In this document: positions 49,343-60,663 of the stretch, piece by piece
How positions within the stretch are numbered: the stretch's first letter is position 1
How the letters are laid out: the number at the start of each line of letters is the position of its first letter
DNA from: Isotricha intestinalis
Lineage: Eukaryota > Ciliophora > Litostomatea > Vestibuliferida > Isotrichidae
Direction: 5' to 3'
Length of the DNA stretch: 64,000 nucleotides
Assembly (NCBI GenBank): GCA_023807065.1
Contig: JAJJLU010000341.1
Coordinates: 1 to 64,000, forward strand
Notes under the pieces: model-generated
Seen by the model: only the letters and a program-made list of their open reading frames with translations
Database searches by the model: none
What the model was told of the DNA's origin: nothing
Position numbers and translations under genes: made by a program

Positions 49343-52300
49343 ATGAAATTAATAATTTTATTTTCACTTATATTATCTGTTATATTAATCTTTAAAGAAA
49401 ATCAAATTGCAAATATATCAATTAATTGTGATATATGTTGTGATATATTTGAGGATATAGAAGAATTAAATTTTACAATAAAAAGTGAAAATATAACTTT
49501 TGAATTAAATAATTCTCACAAAATAAATTTATTTTTAAATAAATCAAAAAGCAACTCATTAATTCTATCATACAATAACTTTATTCAAAATAATATTTTT
49601 TCTTTTAAAGAAAATTCAATATGTAGTTTATTTAAAATCAAAAATAATGAATATCAAATAAAAAATGTTCATATGTATTCAAAAAATACTTTTTTTTTAT
49701 TAGAAAATTTTTCTTTTTCAATAAAAAAATCTAAATTAAGAAAATTATTGGATTGTGGTATTGAATATATATATTATTTTCCTCTTCCAATAAGAGTAAA
49801 AAATGAAATAACAATTAGTTTATTTCCAAAATATAAAGAAAATGATAATTATCCAACTATTTCTTCTATTACAATTGATCCGAATAATGATTTCAAAATT
49901 GATGAAGCAAACGATATTATAGTTTTTACACCATCTGATAATTGGAAATATAAGTATCCAAACATAACTTTAAATTATTGGCTAAATAGTGAAAATTGTA
50001 AAGACAACAATTTTCCACTGAATTCATTTATTATTTGTCCAGATTATTGTTCTGATTGTAATATAGATAGTTCAAATTTTGAGCATAAGTTGTGTTATTC
50101 TGATATAGACTTTAATGAAATGAAAAAAAAAATAAATAATAATCTCAAATCTTTTGAAAATGAAACAATTTATAATTCACAAGATTATTTTTTTCATATT
50201 TTTCATTCAAATTATACTTCGGTAATTTTTGATATGAATAATTATAAAAATAAATATTGTTCCGGAATATTATATTATTATTTGACAAACACATATTTTT
50301 TACCAGGTTCGACACCAGAAAATGGATTTATTAAAATCGAAACATATGAAAATATAAATGATAATTTTTTTAATGTCATGTTATATAATAATAGATTTGA
50401 AAAATTTAAAACTTATCAATGTAAAAATTTTGCATTACAAGTTATGAATTTAACTATGAATGAAAAAGAAATAAATTTAAATTTTTTAAATTATATTACA
50501 CCTGATTACCAAGAAAACAGTTATTATTATTTAAGAATAACATTCCAAAAAAATACAGGTTATCCTTTTAATGAAGATGGAATATACAAAATATTTGGTT
50601 CAATGTTTCAAGATGAAAAGAATTATGAAATTGGAGACTATAAGAAGGTAAATTCATTAATATATAAAAGAAATGGATATTACTATAATGAATTATATTA
50701 TTATAGAATATTATATGAATTAATGTATGATATTTGCAATAAACCTGATCCTGATTCTATAGAAACAAAATACAAAATTATATGCAACAACCCAAATTTT
50801 ATACTTCAAGAATCTCTTAATATTACAGTATATCCTTATTATTGTTATAATGTAGATTTATGGTATAGAATTTGTTATACAAATTATTCCTTAACATCTA
50901 TTCAAAATGAAATAGAAGAAAAAGATTTAATCAATTTACAGGAGCATATATATGAAACAATTCATGGAGATAATTTTGAAGTTAAAATTTATTATCCTTC
51001 AAAACCAGAGGATATTCAACCTCATTTAAAAAATCTAAATTTTACTGTTCCAGATGATTATCCTTTAAATTTATGTCCTGAAGTTTATGAAAAATCTACT
51101 GAAGGTCTGATTATTATTGAATACAAATATGAAAATGAATATTTTTATGAAATTTATGATAACAAAACAAATGAGCATAAACTCCTTGATATTGGAATTT
51201 GTTATGAATATCATGTTATAGAAGAAAATTTTATTATTGTAAATAATGAAACATTAATATTTAATATTAATGAGCATATAACACCAAGAATTTTAGACAG
51301 TAATAAAAATACAACATTTCATTTGGAAATAATTAATAACAATTTAAATCCTAAAGGAGAGATTAATGTTTATCAACAAGATTCTACTTCAGATTCAATT
51401 AGTAGGGAGTATATATATTTAACTAATAATCATTTTTATTATGAAGATATTTTATTTTTTAAAATTTATCATCCACAAGAAATTTCTAGCAAAAAAATGG
51501 AAGGGAATTATTCAATATATGTTTTCCCTTATTATTGTAATAAATTAAATTCTCAAATTGTTGAAAAAATATGTTATACTTCTCTTACTTTAGATTCAAT
51601 TAAAAAACAAATTTTTGCTGATTCCAAATATGATAATTTTTCTAGTCATTTAAATGAAAAAGTTTTTGGAATAAATTATAATTTAGAAGTCAAAAATAAG
51701 GATTTAGGTAATTGTAGTATTATATACAAAAATGTTTATAACACTATTGATTTTATTCATTTTGATATTATAGAAGGAGAAAAAGAATACACTGAAATAT
51801 ATGCAAATAACAATAATAATTTTAATTTAGTTAATCAAGAATTATGTAATACAAATAATATAAAAAATCCACCAAAAATTATAGAAATCAATGGGGAATA
51901 TACATTTAATCCTTTCAATAACAATATTATAGAATTAATTTTATCATCTGAAAATTTGGGTCAATCAAATGATTTGGCACAATATAGTTTGATCATTTAT
52001 AAAAAAATTAATTCTAATTATATTAAAGTTTACCCTAATAGAAGAAGAAATTTAGAATTGATTATAACTGATAACTTTAATATAGTGTATACACCTGATG
52101 AATATAAATATTATAATGTAACCTTTAAATATGTTATGACATATAAATTAAATCCCTCAACTTTTGAAGAAATAAATCTAGAATCAGAAATTACATTTCA
52201 TGTTTTTCCTTCATATTGTGAAAGTCATAACCAAATGATATGTAATTCCAATACAAATATTGAAAATATTTTATATATTTTAAATAATGATTATCAAAAT

Positions 52301-53917
52301 TTTGAAAATCACAATGGAGAAATTATTAAAAACAATGATTATTATTTGCAAATAAATAATATAAATAATAATAAAAAAAATTATGTCGAAATCATTATAG
52401 GATTTGATAATTGTAAGCAAGAAATTAGAAATAAATATAATTTAAATGAAAATAATGAGATATATATTATATACATAAAAAACACTAATTCAGATAAAAT
52501 CACATTTAAAATTTATTCACCTTTAATTCCAAATGAATTAGAAATAAAAGATATATGTCAATCAATTGAAGTGGAAACTCCAATTCATTTTTTTTATAAT
52601 TTAACTGAATATAATCAATTATTAAATCAAGGAATTGATCCTTTTAATATTAATTCTCCTTTTTATTCTGATTTATGTAGAAATCATCAAATAAGAAAAA
52701 GAGACATTTTATTATATGATAGATTATATAATTTCTATCCTAATATTAGTGTTTGTTCGGTTAATTGTGATTATCAATCTTTTGATCTTAAAAATACTTT
52801 AATTAAATGTAGTTGTCCATTCAATCAAATTATTAATTTAAATATTTATGGAAGTTATATTGATTTTCCACAAAATACATATGTTAATATTACAAATATA
52901 AAAAGAAATAAAAATTATTTGAAAAATTTTAATTTCAAAATATTAAAATGTTTTAAAGTAATTAAAGATAATATAATAAATAATATAGGTTTTTGGATCA
53001 TGTCAATTTTACTCATGACACAATTTATATCAACTTTAACTTATTTTCTTTATAGTATTCATAGATTGAACCATATAATAAAAATTCCATTTATAAATTC
53101 AAATATTGAGAAAAGGCAATTATTTAAAAAAAATAATCATTTGAATTCTCAGGTTATCTCTTCTGGTAGAGAATTATATATTCCTAAATTAGATTTTAAC
53201 AATAAACATTTAGATTTACATTTATTCCCAGAAAAAAAAATTTATGAATTAAGTAATTATTCAATATCTTATTCTTATGCTTTATATAAAGAAAAAAGAA
53301 CTTTTTTTGAAATGTTTGATGAATTAATTAAGGAAAAACTTCCTATTTTAAATTGTTTTTTTAAAAAATATATTTTTGAATTAAATTCAGTGAATGTTTC
53401 ATTAGCAATTATTCATATTTCTTTAATTTTGAATTTAAATATAGTGTTTTATAACAATAATATAATTTCAAAAAGATTTTATAGACAAAATCATTTTATA
53501 TATGATCTCATAAGAATAATTTTATCTTCTATTTTAACAAGAATTTTTTTTATATTTTTTAAATCTTTTAGTACTTATGATCCTTTAATTGAACAATTAA
53601 TTTTTGAATTAAAAACAAAAAAAAATTATGTAGAAGCAACAGTGAGATTTTTAAAAAAAATAAAAATAAAATTAGGAATATTAATGGTAATCAATCTTTT
53701 AATTGTTTTATTCTTCTTTTATTATACATCAACTTTTTGTGCAATTTATCAAGAAAATCAAATAAATTGGATTATTGGAGGAGTGATTAGTCTATTAATT
53801 AATTATTTTTTTATTTTCATCTTTTGTTTATTAATAGTTTATTGGAGGAAAAAATCATTAAGAAGACATGATGAAATGCTATATAATATAACTGTTTTAA
53901 TGAGAAATAATTTATAA
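49343..53917 (+). CDS. giant membrane protein with four Cys-rich ectodomain repeats
   Basis: 1524 residues. A signal peptide occupies about 1-17. The ectodomain (to about 1210) has four repeats spaced 227-265 residues, each marked by a short Cys motif: CPDYCSDCN (about 232), YPYYCYNVD then ICYTNYS (about 497), FPYYCNKLN then ICYTSLT (about 728), FPSYCESHN then ICNSNTN (about 955). Between motifs are beta-rich segments with many N-glycosylation sites. A Cys-rich stem follows (SVCSVNCDY, IKCSCPFN; about 1130-1160). Then come about five membrane helices (about 1212-1240, 1352-1372, 1387-1410, 1443-1470, 1475-1502). Large surface proteins ending in this kind of helical bundle are frequent in ciliates; ligand and function are unknown. 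Confidence 0.7.
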   Translation: MKLIILFSLILSVILIFKENQIANISINCDICCDIFEDIEELNFTIKSENITFELNNSHKINLFLNKSKSNSLILSYNNFIQNNIFSFKENSICSLFKIKNNEYQIKNVHMYSKNTFFLLENFSFSIKKSKLRKLLDCGIEYIYYFPLPIRVKNEITISLFPKYKENDNYPTISSITIDPNNDFKIDEANDIIVFTPSDNWKYKYPNITLNYWLNSENCKDNNFPLNSFIICPDYCSDCNIDSSNFEHKLCYSDIDFNEMKKKINNNLKSFENETIYNSQDYFFHIFHSNYTSVIFDMNNYKNKYCSGILYYYLTNTYFLPGSTPENGFIKIETYENINDNFFNVMLYNNRFEKFKTYQCKNFALQVMNLTMNEKEINLNFLNYITPDYQENSYYYLRITFQKNTGYPFNEDGIYKIFGSMFQDEKNYEIGDYKKVNSLIYKRNGYYYNELYYYRILYELMYDICNKPDPDSIETKYKIICNNPNFILQESLNITVYPYYCYNVDLWYRICYTNYSLTSIQNEIEEKDLINLQEHIYETIHGDNFEVKIYYPSKPEDIQPHLKNLNFTVPDDYPLNLCPEVYEKSTEGLIIIEYKYENEYFYEIYDNKTNEHKLLDIGICYEYHVIEENFIIVNNETLIFNINEHITPRILDSNKNTTFHLEIINNNLNPKGEINVYQQDSTSDSISREYIYLTNNHFYYEDILFFKIYHPQEISSKKMEGNYSIYVFPYYCNKLNSQIVEKICYTSLTLDSIKKQIFADSKYDNFSSHLNEKVFGINYNLEVKNKDLGNCSIIYKNVYNTIDFIHFDIIEGEKEYTEIYANNNNNFNLVNQELCNTNNIKNPPKIIEINGEYTFNPFNNNIIELILSSENLGQSNDLAQYSLIIYKKINSNYIKVYPNRRRNLELIITDNFNIVYTPDEYKYYNVTFKYVMTYKLNPSTFEEINLESEITFHVFPSYCESHNQMICNSNTNIENILYILNNDYQNFENHNGEIIKNNDYYLQINNINNNKKNYVEIIIGFDNCKQEIRNKYNLNENNEIYIIYIKNTNSDKITFKIYSPLIPNELEIKDICQSIEVETPIHFFYNLTEYNQLLNQGIDPFNINSPFYSDLCRNHQIRKRDILLYDRLYNFYPNISVCSVNCDYQSFDLKNTLIKCSCPFNQIINLNIYGSYIDFPQNTYVNITNIKRNKNYLKNFNFKILKCFKVIKDNIINNIGFWIMSILLMTQFISTLTYFLYSIHRLNHIIKIPFINSNIEKRQLFKKNNHLNSQVISSGRELYIPKLDFNNKHLDLHLFPEKKIYELSNYSISYSYALYKEKRTFFEMFDELIKEKLPILNCFFKKYIFELNSVNVSLAIIHISLILNLNIVFYNNNIISKRFYRQNHFIYDLIRIILSSILTRIFFIFFKSFSTYDPLIEQLIFELKTKKNYVEATVRFLKKIKIKLGILMVINLLIVLFFFYYTSTFCAIYQENQINWIIGGVISLLINYFFIFIFCLLIVYWRKKSLRRHDEMLYNITVLMRNNL

Positions 53918-54004
53918 ATAATATAAATATAATAGTGTTAATTTAAAAAGGTAAAAAATATTTATTTAATTAAAACAATTTAAAAACCCAATAAAAAAAT
54001 ATAT

Positions 54005-54700
54005 ATGAAAATAAAAATTCTATTAAACTTCATTTTAATAAATTTGATAAAAACTTTAAAATGGTCTCCAGAATCTTTAGCACAAAAAGTAATCTCTTGG
54101 AATTATTTAAATGACCCAGAAGATTTAATAAATGATAAAAAATTAGGTCCTAAAATTCATACAAGTTATTTAACTCAAAATCATGTTTATGATAAAACAG
54201 ATGTTAATTTATTTTTAATTTCTGATATTATTGAAAAATATATTTATAAAAAAAGACAATTTGTAGAAGATTTATATAAAGAAATGGAAAAAAATGAAAA
54301 TATAAATAATAAAGATAAGAAACAACATCATTTAATTCTTGTTTTAATAAAAAAGACAAATGAATTATTTATTTATGGATCAAGTGATAAATTAAGAAAA
54401 TTATTACCTAATGATGAAGTTGTTAGAATTGAATTAGAAATTAAAAAAACTATGGAAACTAGAAATTATGCTCAAGCTGTTTATTATACTTTTGAAAAAT
54501 TAAATGTTTTATGGAAAAGATTTTCTATTTTTAAAAAACAAAATCCTTATTCTAATAAAAGTAATTATTCTAATGTCGCTGATATATTAAAAATTATTTC
54601 AAGTATTTTTATTTTAGGGCTATTTATTTATGTTATTATTATGAGGAAAAAAGAAGAACCAAATTTTGACAATTCAAATAAGAAAAGAAAAAAAAATTAA
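54005..54700 (+). CDS. single-pass membrane protein, TPM-domain-like
   Basis: 231 residues. A short hydrophobic N-terminus (about 1-17) looks like a signal peptide. Residues about 25-165 could be a TPM-type domain: the entry WNYLNDPEDLI, later LYKEMEKNENI, then HHLILVLIKKTNELFIYGSSDKLRKLLP, an alternating strand/helix order seen in TPM proteins such as nematode MOLO-1. A clear membrane helix lies at about 196-212 with a basic cytoplasmic tail. If so it is type I, with the domain outside or in the lumen. The family call is tentative. Confidence 0.5.
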   Translation: MKIKILLNFILINLIKTLKWSPESLAQKVISWNYLNDPEDLINDKKLGPKIHTSYLTQNHVYDKTDVNLFLISDIIEKYIYKKRQFVEDLYKEMEKNENINNKDKKQHHLILVLIKKTNELFIYGSSDKLRKLLPNDEVVRIELEIKKTMETRNYAQAVYYTFEKLNVLWKRFSIFKKQNPYSNKSNYSNVADILKIISSIFILGLFIYVIIMRKKEEPNFDNSNKKRKKN

Positions 54701-54769
54701 AAAATATTTATTTAATATTTAAATTATATTCATATTTAATAAAATAAGTTTTAATAATTTATAAAAGAA

Positions 54770-57058
54770 ATGAAAGGTAAAAATTCAAATACTTCTACAG
54801 GAAAAAAGCAAGAACAAAATAATAAAAATACTAAATTAAAAGTAGAAGAAGATTCAAATGATATTTATCCACATTTAAAAAAAAATATTTTAAGTTCTGA
54901 TAAAAATTGTAAGCATTCGTTAAGTGATGAATCATATTATTGTTTAGATTGTAAATTTAGTGTTTGTCCAGAATGTAATTTAGATCAACATAAAGAACAT
55001 CAATTAATTAAAGAAAAAGATTATTTATTTTATAATCCTAATTTTTTTTCAGAAATTGAAAAAGTTATTGAAGAAGCTTATAAAATTGAAAATAATAAAC
55101 AAGATTATATTAATACTGTTGAAAATTGCTTTAAAACTATTCATAATAAATTAGATGATATTAAAGAAAAAAAAATAAATGAAATCAATGAATTATTCAA
55201 TCAAACTAAAAATAATATTAAAGAATTACAACATAATTTAAATAATGTTTCTAAAGAAGTTAAAGATTATTTTTCAAGAAATTCTTCTTTTTTTAATTTA
55301 TCAAAGAGTAATAATAATAATAATGATAATGAGAATAATATATTTTTAATTAATTATGAACTTTTACATTTATGTGATATAAAAAATAAAGAGATAATGA
55401 AATCTTTAAATATATTACAACAAAATTTTTTAAAATATAAAAACGAAATAATTTCTCAAACTGATTTAATAAATAATAATATAGAAGATTTTATTCATAA
55501 AAAAATTCCAAATGATAAATTTGATGATTTTTATTGGGACGTTAAATTAAGAATTAAATCATATAATGATCATATAGATTTATTACAAAAAACAATATTT
55601 AATATTTTAGTAAAAACAGGTTCATATGATGATTTACAAGAAGTAGTAAATATATTAGATTCAAAAAATAAAAAAGGAATAGATTATATTTTTAATCAAA
55701 ATTTCTTTACTCAAAGTAATAATACATCAAGAAAAAAAATATCAGGGTCATCATCATCGAATAATATATTAAAAACACCAAATAAAGATAATTTACTTAA
55801 AGATAATAATAATAATGATAGTAATAACATTAATAACAAAAATAATGTAATTTGTATTAATTTAGATAAAACAAAATCACATTCTTCTTTAAAAAGATAT
55901 AATAGTTCATCACTTAAAAAATTCAATAGAGGAAATTCAGCAAATAAATTTTCTTCAAAATTAGCAAATAATAGTAATTTTTATTCAACTTCAGAATCAA
56001 ATATTAGAGTATCAAATTATTTACCTCAAAAATCAATAAATACATTAAGAAAAAGTGTTTTTGATCAATCAATAAAAAATATTTTATCAAATTTACAAAT
56101 AAAAGATTATAAAGATATAATTTTGGATAATGATTGTAAAAGAAAATTCTTTAACTATAGTATGATAGATTTATATAGTAAATTATTTTCATCAAAACCA
56201 AGAAAAAGTTTCGATACAAATTCCCGTGTATTTGCAGATTATAATATGAGATATAATAAATTAAAAGAATTTGTAAAACCAATAAAAGGAACAAATGAAA
56301 TAGCAGTATATGATCCTCAAACAAATATATCAATTAAACACAAAGTGAATTTAGATAAAGAAACATTTGGATATGATAAATTTCCAGAAGGAAATAGACA
56401 TATATGCATAAATAATAAACTATATATAACTGGAGGAGTGGATTCTCTTGGAACTTCAATTTCAATATCATTATTATATGATGTTGAAAATAAAACAATT
56501 AAAAGAATAAATAACATGATTTCAACACATTCATATCATTCAATAGAATATTTAGAAAATTATGATTGCTTCATTGTAGTCGGTGGTAAAGATAATAATA
56601 TATGTGAAATATTTGATTTATTCACTAATAAATGGACTAGATTACCTGATTTAAATTCTCCTAGAGCTAATACTAATTTATATTTTGATTCTTTTTCTTC
56701 TGATGTTTATGCTATGTTTGGTATGGAACATAATATTACTAATTTAAAAAATAATAATAGTGAAATTATTGAAGTTTTAGAATTAAATGATATTAGTTCT
56801 GGTTGGATTAAAATTGATTATTATAAAGGTTCTAATGTTAATTTAAAACAAACTTTAGTTACTGTTGTTCCTTTTACTAGAGATAAATTACTTATTTATG
56901 GAGGAAAAAATTCAAGAGTTAATAAACATTTATATGCTCTTTTTCTTATGACTAAAAATGAAATTATTAAAGCTGATGAAAAAATACTTGAAGAAATTAA
57001 AAGAGAGGAAAAGAAAATTAAATTCGTTAATTCTACTGTGAATAAGTTAATGAAGTAA
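54770..57058 (+). CDS. B-box zinc-finger / kelch protein
   Basis: 762 residues. A B-box lies at about 44-80 (CKHSLSDESYYCLDCKFSVCPEC, then DQHKEHQL), with the Cys/His needed for zinc, and a coiled coil follows (about 95-175). After an Asn/Ser-rich linker, the C-terminal 250 residues hold kelch-like blades: LYITGGVDSLGTSISISLLYDV, CFIVVGGKDNNICEIFDLFTNKWTRL and LLIYGGKNSRVNKHLYALFL. The layout parallels the B-box/WD40 protein at 40953-43922: a B-box, a coiled coil and a propeller but no RING, a combination common in ciliates. Function unknown. Confidence 0.75.
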   Translation: MKGKNSNTSTGKKQEQNNKNTKLKVEEDSNDIYPHLKKNILSSDKNCKHSLSDESYYCLDCKFSVCPECNLDQHKEHQLIKEKDYLFYNPNFFSEIEKVIEEAYKIENNKQDYINTVENCFKTIHNKLDDIKEKKINEINELFNQTKNNIKELQHNLNNVSKEVKDYFSRNSSFFNLSKSNNNNNDNENNIFLINYELLHLCDIKNKEIMKSLNILQQNFLKYKNEIISQTDLINNNIEDFIHKKIPNDKFDDFYWDVKLRIKSYNDHIDLLQKTIFNILVKTGSYDDLQEVVNILDSKNKKGIDYIFNQNFFTQSNNTSRKKISGSSSSNNILKTPNKDNLLKDNNNNDSNNINNKNNVICINLDKTKSHSSLKRYNSSSLKKFNRGNSANKFSSKLANNSNFYSTSESNIRVSNYLPQKSINTLRKSVFDQSIKNILSNLQIKDYKDIILDNDCKRKFFNYSMIDLYSKLFSSKPRKSFDTNSRVFADYNMRYNKLKEFVKPIKGTNEIAVYDPQTNISIKHKVNLDKETFGYDKFPEGNRHICINNKLYITGGVDSLGTSISISLLYDVENKTIKRINNMISTHSYHSIEYLENYDCFIVVGGKDNNICEIFDLFTNKWTRLPDLNSPRANTNLYFDSFSSDVYAMFGMEHNITNLKNNNSEIIEVLELNDISSGWIKIDYYKGSNVNLKQTLVTVVPFTRDKLLIYGGKNSRVNKHLYALFLMTKNEIIKADEKILEEIKREEKKIKFVNSTVNKLMK

Positions 57059-57228
57059 TTGTTTATTTATTATTTTTTTATTTATTATTTATCTTTTTTT
57101 GATATTAAAAAATAATTTAATTTTAGTAATAATTATTATTTATATAAAAAAATATTATTTATTAATTTAATTTAAATAATAAAAACAATTAATTTTCAAA
57201 ATCTCAAAAATTAATATATTTAAAAAAA

Positions 57229-60200
57229 ATGAAAACGAAAGAAAAAAACTCAAAGTCCGATTCACAAAGCGAGCGTGTTTTGGTCTACGTACGTATTCGT
57301 CCTTTTACAGAAGACGAATTATCTCACGATAAAACTACTCCAATTGAAGCTTTAGACACCAAAAATAATGCAATGACAAGTAAAAAAAAATATAAATATA
57401 AAATAATATAAAATAACATTAACAAATAGTAAAAAAGGAATATGATAAAAAAAATTTTTCATACGATAAAATATTTCCAGAAAAAACAACTCAAAAAGAA
57501 ATATTTGAAATTTCAGGGAAAAAAGTTATAGATTCAGTTTTAGAAGGATATAATGGAACAATTTTTGCATATGGTCAAACAGGAACTGGAAAAACATATA
57601 CAATGGTAGGTGATTTCGAAAATGAAGAAAATAAAGGAATTATTCCAAGAGCTTTTGATTATATATTTCAGAAAGTTAATATGCAAAAAGAGAAAAATGA
57701 TAAATTTGATGTTTATATTTCTTTCATTCAAATATATTTAGAAATGATACAAGATTTATTTGAACCTTCCAATGAAGTTAAAATTAGAGAAAATCCTGAA
57801 AAAGGAGTTTTTTTAGAAAATGTAAAATGGATTAAAGTAAAATCAACAAAAGAATGTTTTGAAAATTTTGTAAAAGGAGAAAAAAATAGAGCAACTGCAT
57901 TTACAGAAATGAATGCTCATTCTTCACGTTCACATGCTTTATTAATAACAAAAATAAATAAGAGTTTAATAGATAATAATTCAACTGAACATATAATGAC
58001 AGAAAGTTTTTTATATTTAGTAGATTTAGCAGGAAGTGAAAGAGTGAATAAAACAAATGCAAAAGAAGATAGATTAAAAGAAGCAAGAAAAATCAATTTT
58101 TCATTATTAGTTTTAGGTAATTGTATTCAAAAATTAACAGATCCAAGAAATACACATGTTTCATATAGAGATAGTAAATTAACTCGAATATTACAAGAAA
58201 GTTTAGGAGGTAATGCTAAAACTAGTTTAATTGTTACTATAAGTCCTTCTAATTATAATTGTGATGAAACTATTTCTTCTTTAAATTTTGGTTCAAGAGC
58301 AATGAAAGTTACTAATAAACCCCAAGTTAATAAAACTGAAGATTATCAAGCTCAATGCTTTAAATTGCAAGAAGATTATGATAAATTAATGGAAAAGTTT
58401 ACAAAGTTAAAAATAGAGTATGATAAAGTTTGTGATGAAAATAATAAGTTAAAAAATGGAGAAACCTTTGTTGAGTTACAAAGATTAAGTCTTAAAAATC
58501 AAATTAATAAAAGAGATGGTGTTATTAATGAAATATTAAAAAGAAATAGTAATGGGAATTTAAATAATAATAGTGTTAATCTTAATAATAATAATATTAA
58601 TGATGAAAACAAAAATGGTTTTTTACTCAATGAAGAACAAGAAAAAGAAATCAATTTACTTAAAGAAGATAATGAAAAATTAAAAAATGAATTAAAGAAA
58701 TTAGAAAGTTTTTATCAACAAAAAGATAAATTACAAGAACAAGAAAAGCAGAATTTTTTAAGAGATTTAGATAAAATTTTTAGAGAAAAAGAAGATGATT
58801 ATGAAGAACAAATTAAGAATTTAAATTTAGAAAATGATGTGTTAAAAAGTTCAGTTGCTGATTTATCGAAAGATAAAGATGATTTAACTAAAGAAAATTC
58901 TGAATTACAAATTAGTTATAATGATATTTTAAATAGAAATGATGAATTAAAAAGAGAAATTGAAGATAATGAAAAAAAATATCAACAATTAAAAAATGAT
59001 TTTCAAATTAAAAATAAAAAATTAGAAAATATTGAGAATATAAAAAAAAATATGAAATCAGATAACACTCAAACTTATTTTTTTGATGAAGATTTAAAAA
59101 ATGAATTAATTAAAATAGGAATAAATAAACAAATTATTGCATTAAATGATACTAATTCAATTATAAAAAATTTAGTGATTCAATTTAATCAAAATAATAT
59201 TGATCAAAATAAATTAAATAAATTAAAAGAAGCAAATAATTTATTAGTAGAAAATTATGATAAAAAATTATTAGAAAAAGATAATATAATTTTAAAATTA
59301 AATAATGATTTAAAAGAAAAAGAGAATGAAATAAAAGATTTAGAAGAAAAAATAGAACAAGTTGAAAATCAAACAGAAGAAAATAAACAAATATATAATA
59401 AAGAATTATTAAATATAAAAAATGATTTTAAATTATTAACTGTAAATTCAAAATCAACTGATTCAGAATTAAAAAGAATTCAAAATACTTTTTTAAGTTA
59501 TGAAAGAGGATTAAATAAACAAATGAATAGTTTAAATAATGATTTAAATAATTTATCCAAAATAAAAAAAGGAATTAAATCAATAGATTCAATCATTGAA
59601 ACTGATTTACCAATAATTTTAAATTCTAAAAACAATGATAATATTTTAAATAAATTAAAAAACCAATTATTAAATAATCAATCTGTTTTTGATGATTATC
59701 AAAATAATTCTAATCAAAATACTCAAAGTATTAATTATGATATGCAAGCATTAATTGAAAAATTATCTGAGAATTTAAAAGAAAATAAAAATTTTATCGT
59801 TTATATATTAAATTCTTATTTTAAAATTTGTAAAGAATTATATGAAACTTATAAAACAAGAGTGAATAGAATCTTTGATATTAATGAGAAAGGAAGAGAT
59901 GATTTTACAAAAAAAAATTTATTATTTGGAATTAAAGAAAGTTTAGATAAATATAGTAAATTTGTATATAATGGAAATGTGAATGATTTAAAAGAAAAAA
60001 TTAATAGTCTCTTAAATAATATTAATAAATATAATACTTCAGAATTAATGAATATAATATTAAAAATAATTGATGATTTAATAATGAGAATTTCATCTTG
60101 TAAAACAGAACAACAATTAGAAATAGAAAATTTAAATGAAAAAGTAATTTATTTTTTAAGGGAAATAGAAATATATAAAAAAAGTGAAAAAACAAATAAT

Positions 60201-60503
60201 ATAACTGAGAAATATGATAAATTAGTATCATTAAAAGAACAAGAAATAAATAGATTAAATAGAACTATTAAAAATAATTTAGAAAAAATAAAAGAATTAA
60301 CTACTCAAAATTATTTATATCATAGTAATTCAGATAGTACTTTTTCTTCATTTTCAAATTTTAGCATGAATAAAGAAGAAGCAAAGTTAAAAATAGTTCA
60401 AAATGAAAAAGATATTGATGAATTAAGTAAAGAATTAGAAAAAATCCAAGCTCAACAAAGAGAAATTGAACAAAAACAAAATATGAAAAAACAAAAAAAA
60501 TAA
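57229..60503 (+). CDS. N-terminal-motor kinesin, ARK-like, with one 50-nt intron
   Basis: 1074 residues after removing the intron at 57380-57429 (exon 1 57229-57379, exon 2 57430-60503; phase 1). Exon 1 holds the first motor strand (VLVYVRIRPF). The P-loop GQTGTGKT is at about 99-106, switch I NAHSSRSHA at about 212, switch II DLAGSE at about 249, and the neck region follows GSRAMKVTN (about 340). The rest is coiled coil (about 355-1070) with Asn-rich breaks. Motor wording (NEMNAHSSRS-type, NFGSRAMKVTN) is closest to the ARK/ungrouped kinesins, but no armadillo repeats are visible at the C-terminus. Without the intron the motor would lack its P-loop. Confidence 0.88.
57380..57429 (+). other. 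50-nt intron in the kinesin gene
   Basis: Starts GTAAAAAAAAATATAA and ends AACATTAACAAATAG. Splicing restores a continuous frame from the first motor strand to the P-loop; unspliced, the frame ends after 60 codons. AACATTAAC near the 3' end could serve as the branch point. This is the best-supported intron in the window. Confidence 0.9.
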
Positions 60504-60663
60504 ATTTCAAAAAAAATTAGTTACTTTAATTATAAATCATGTATAATTAATTATTATTCATTTTATACACTAAAAACATAAAAATAAATAAAAATATCAA
60601 TTTGAAATAAATAATAAAATAAAAAAGTAAAAAAAAATAAAAAAAATAAAAAAATTAAAAAAA

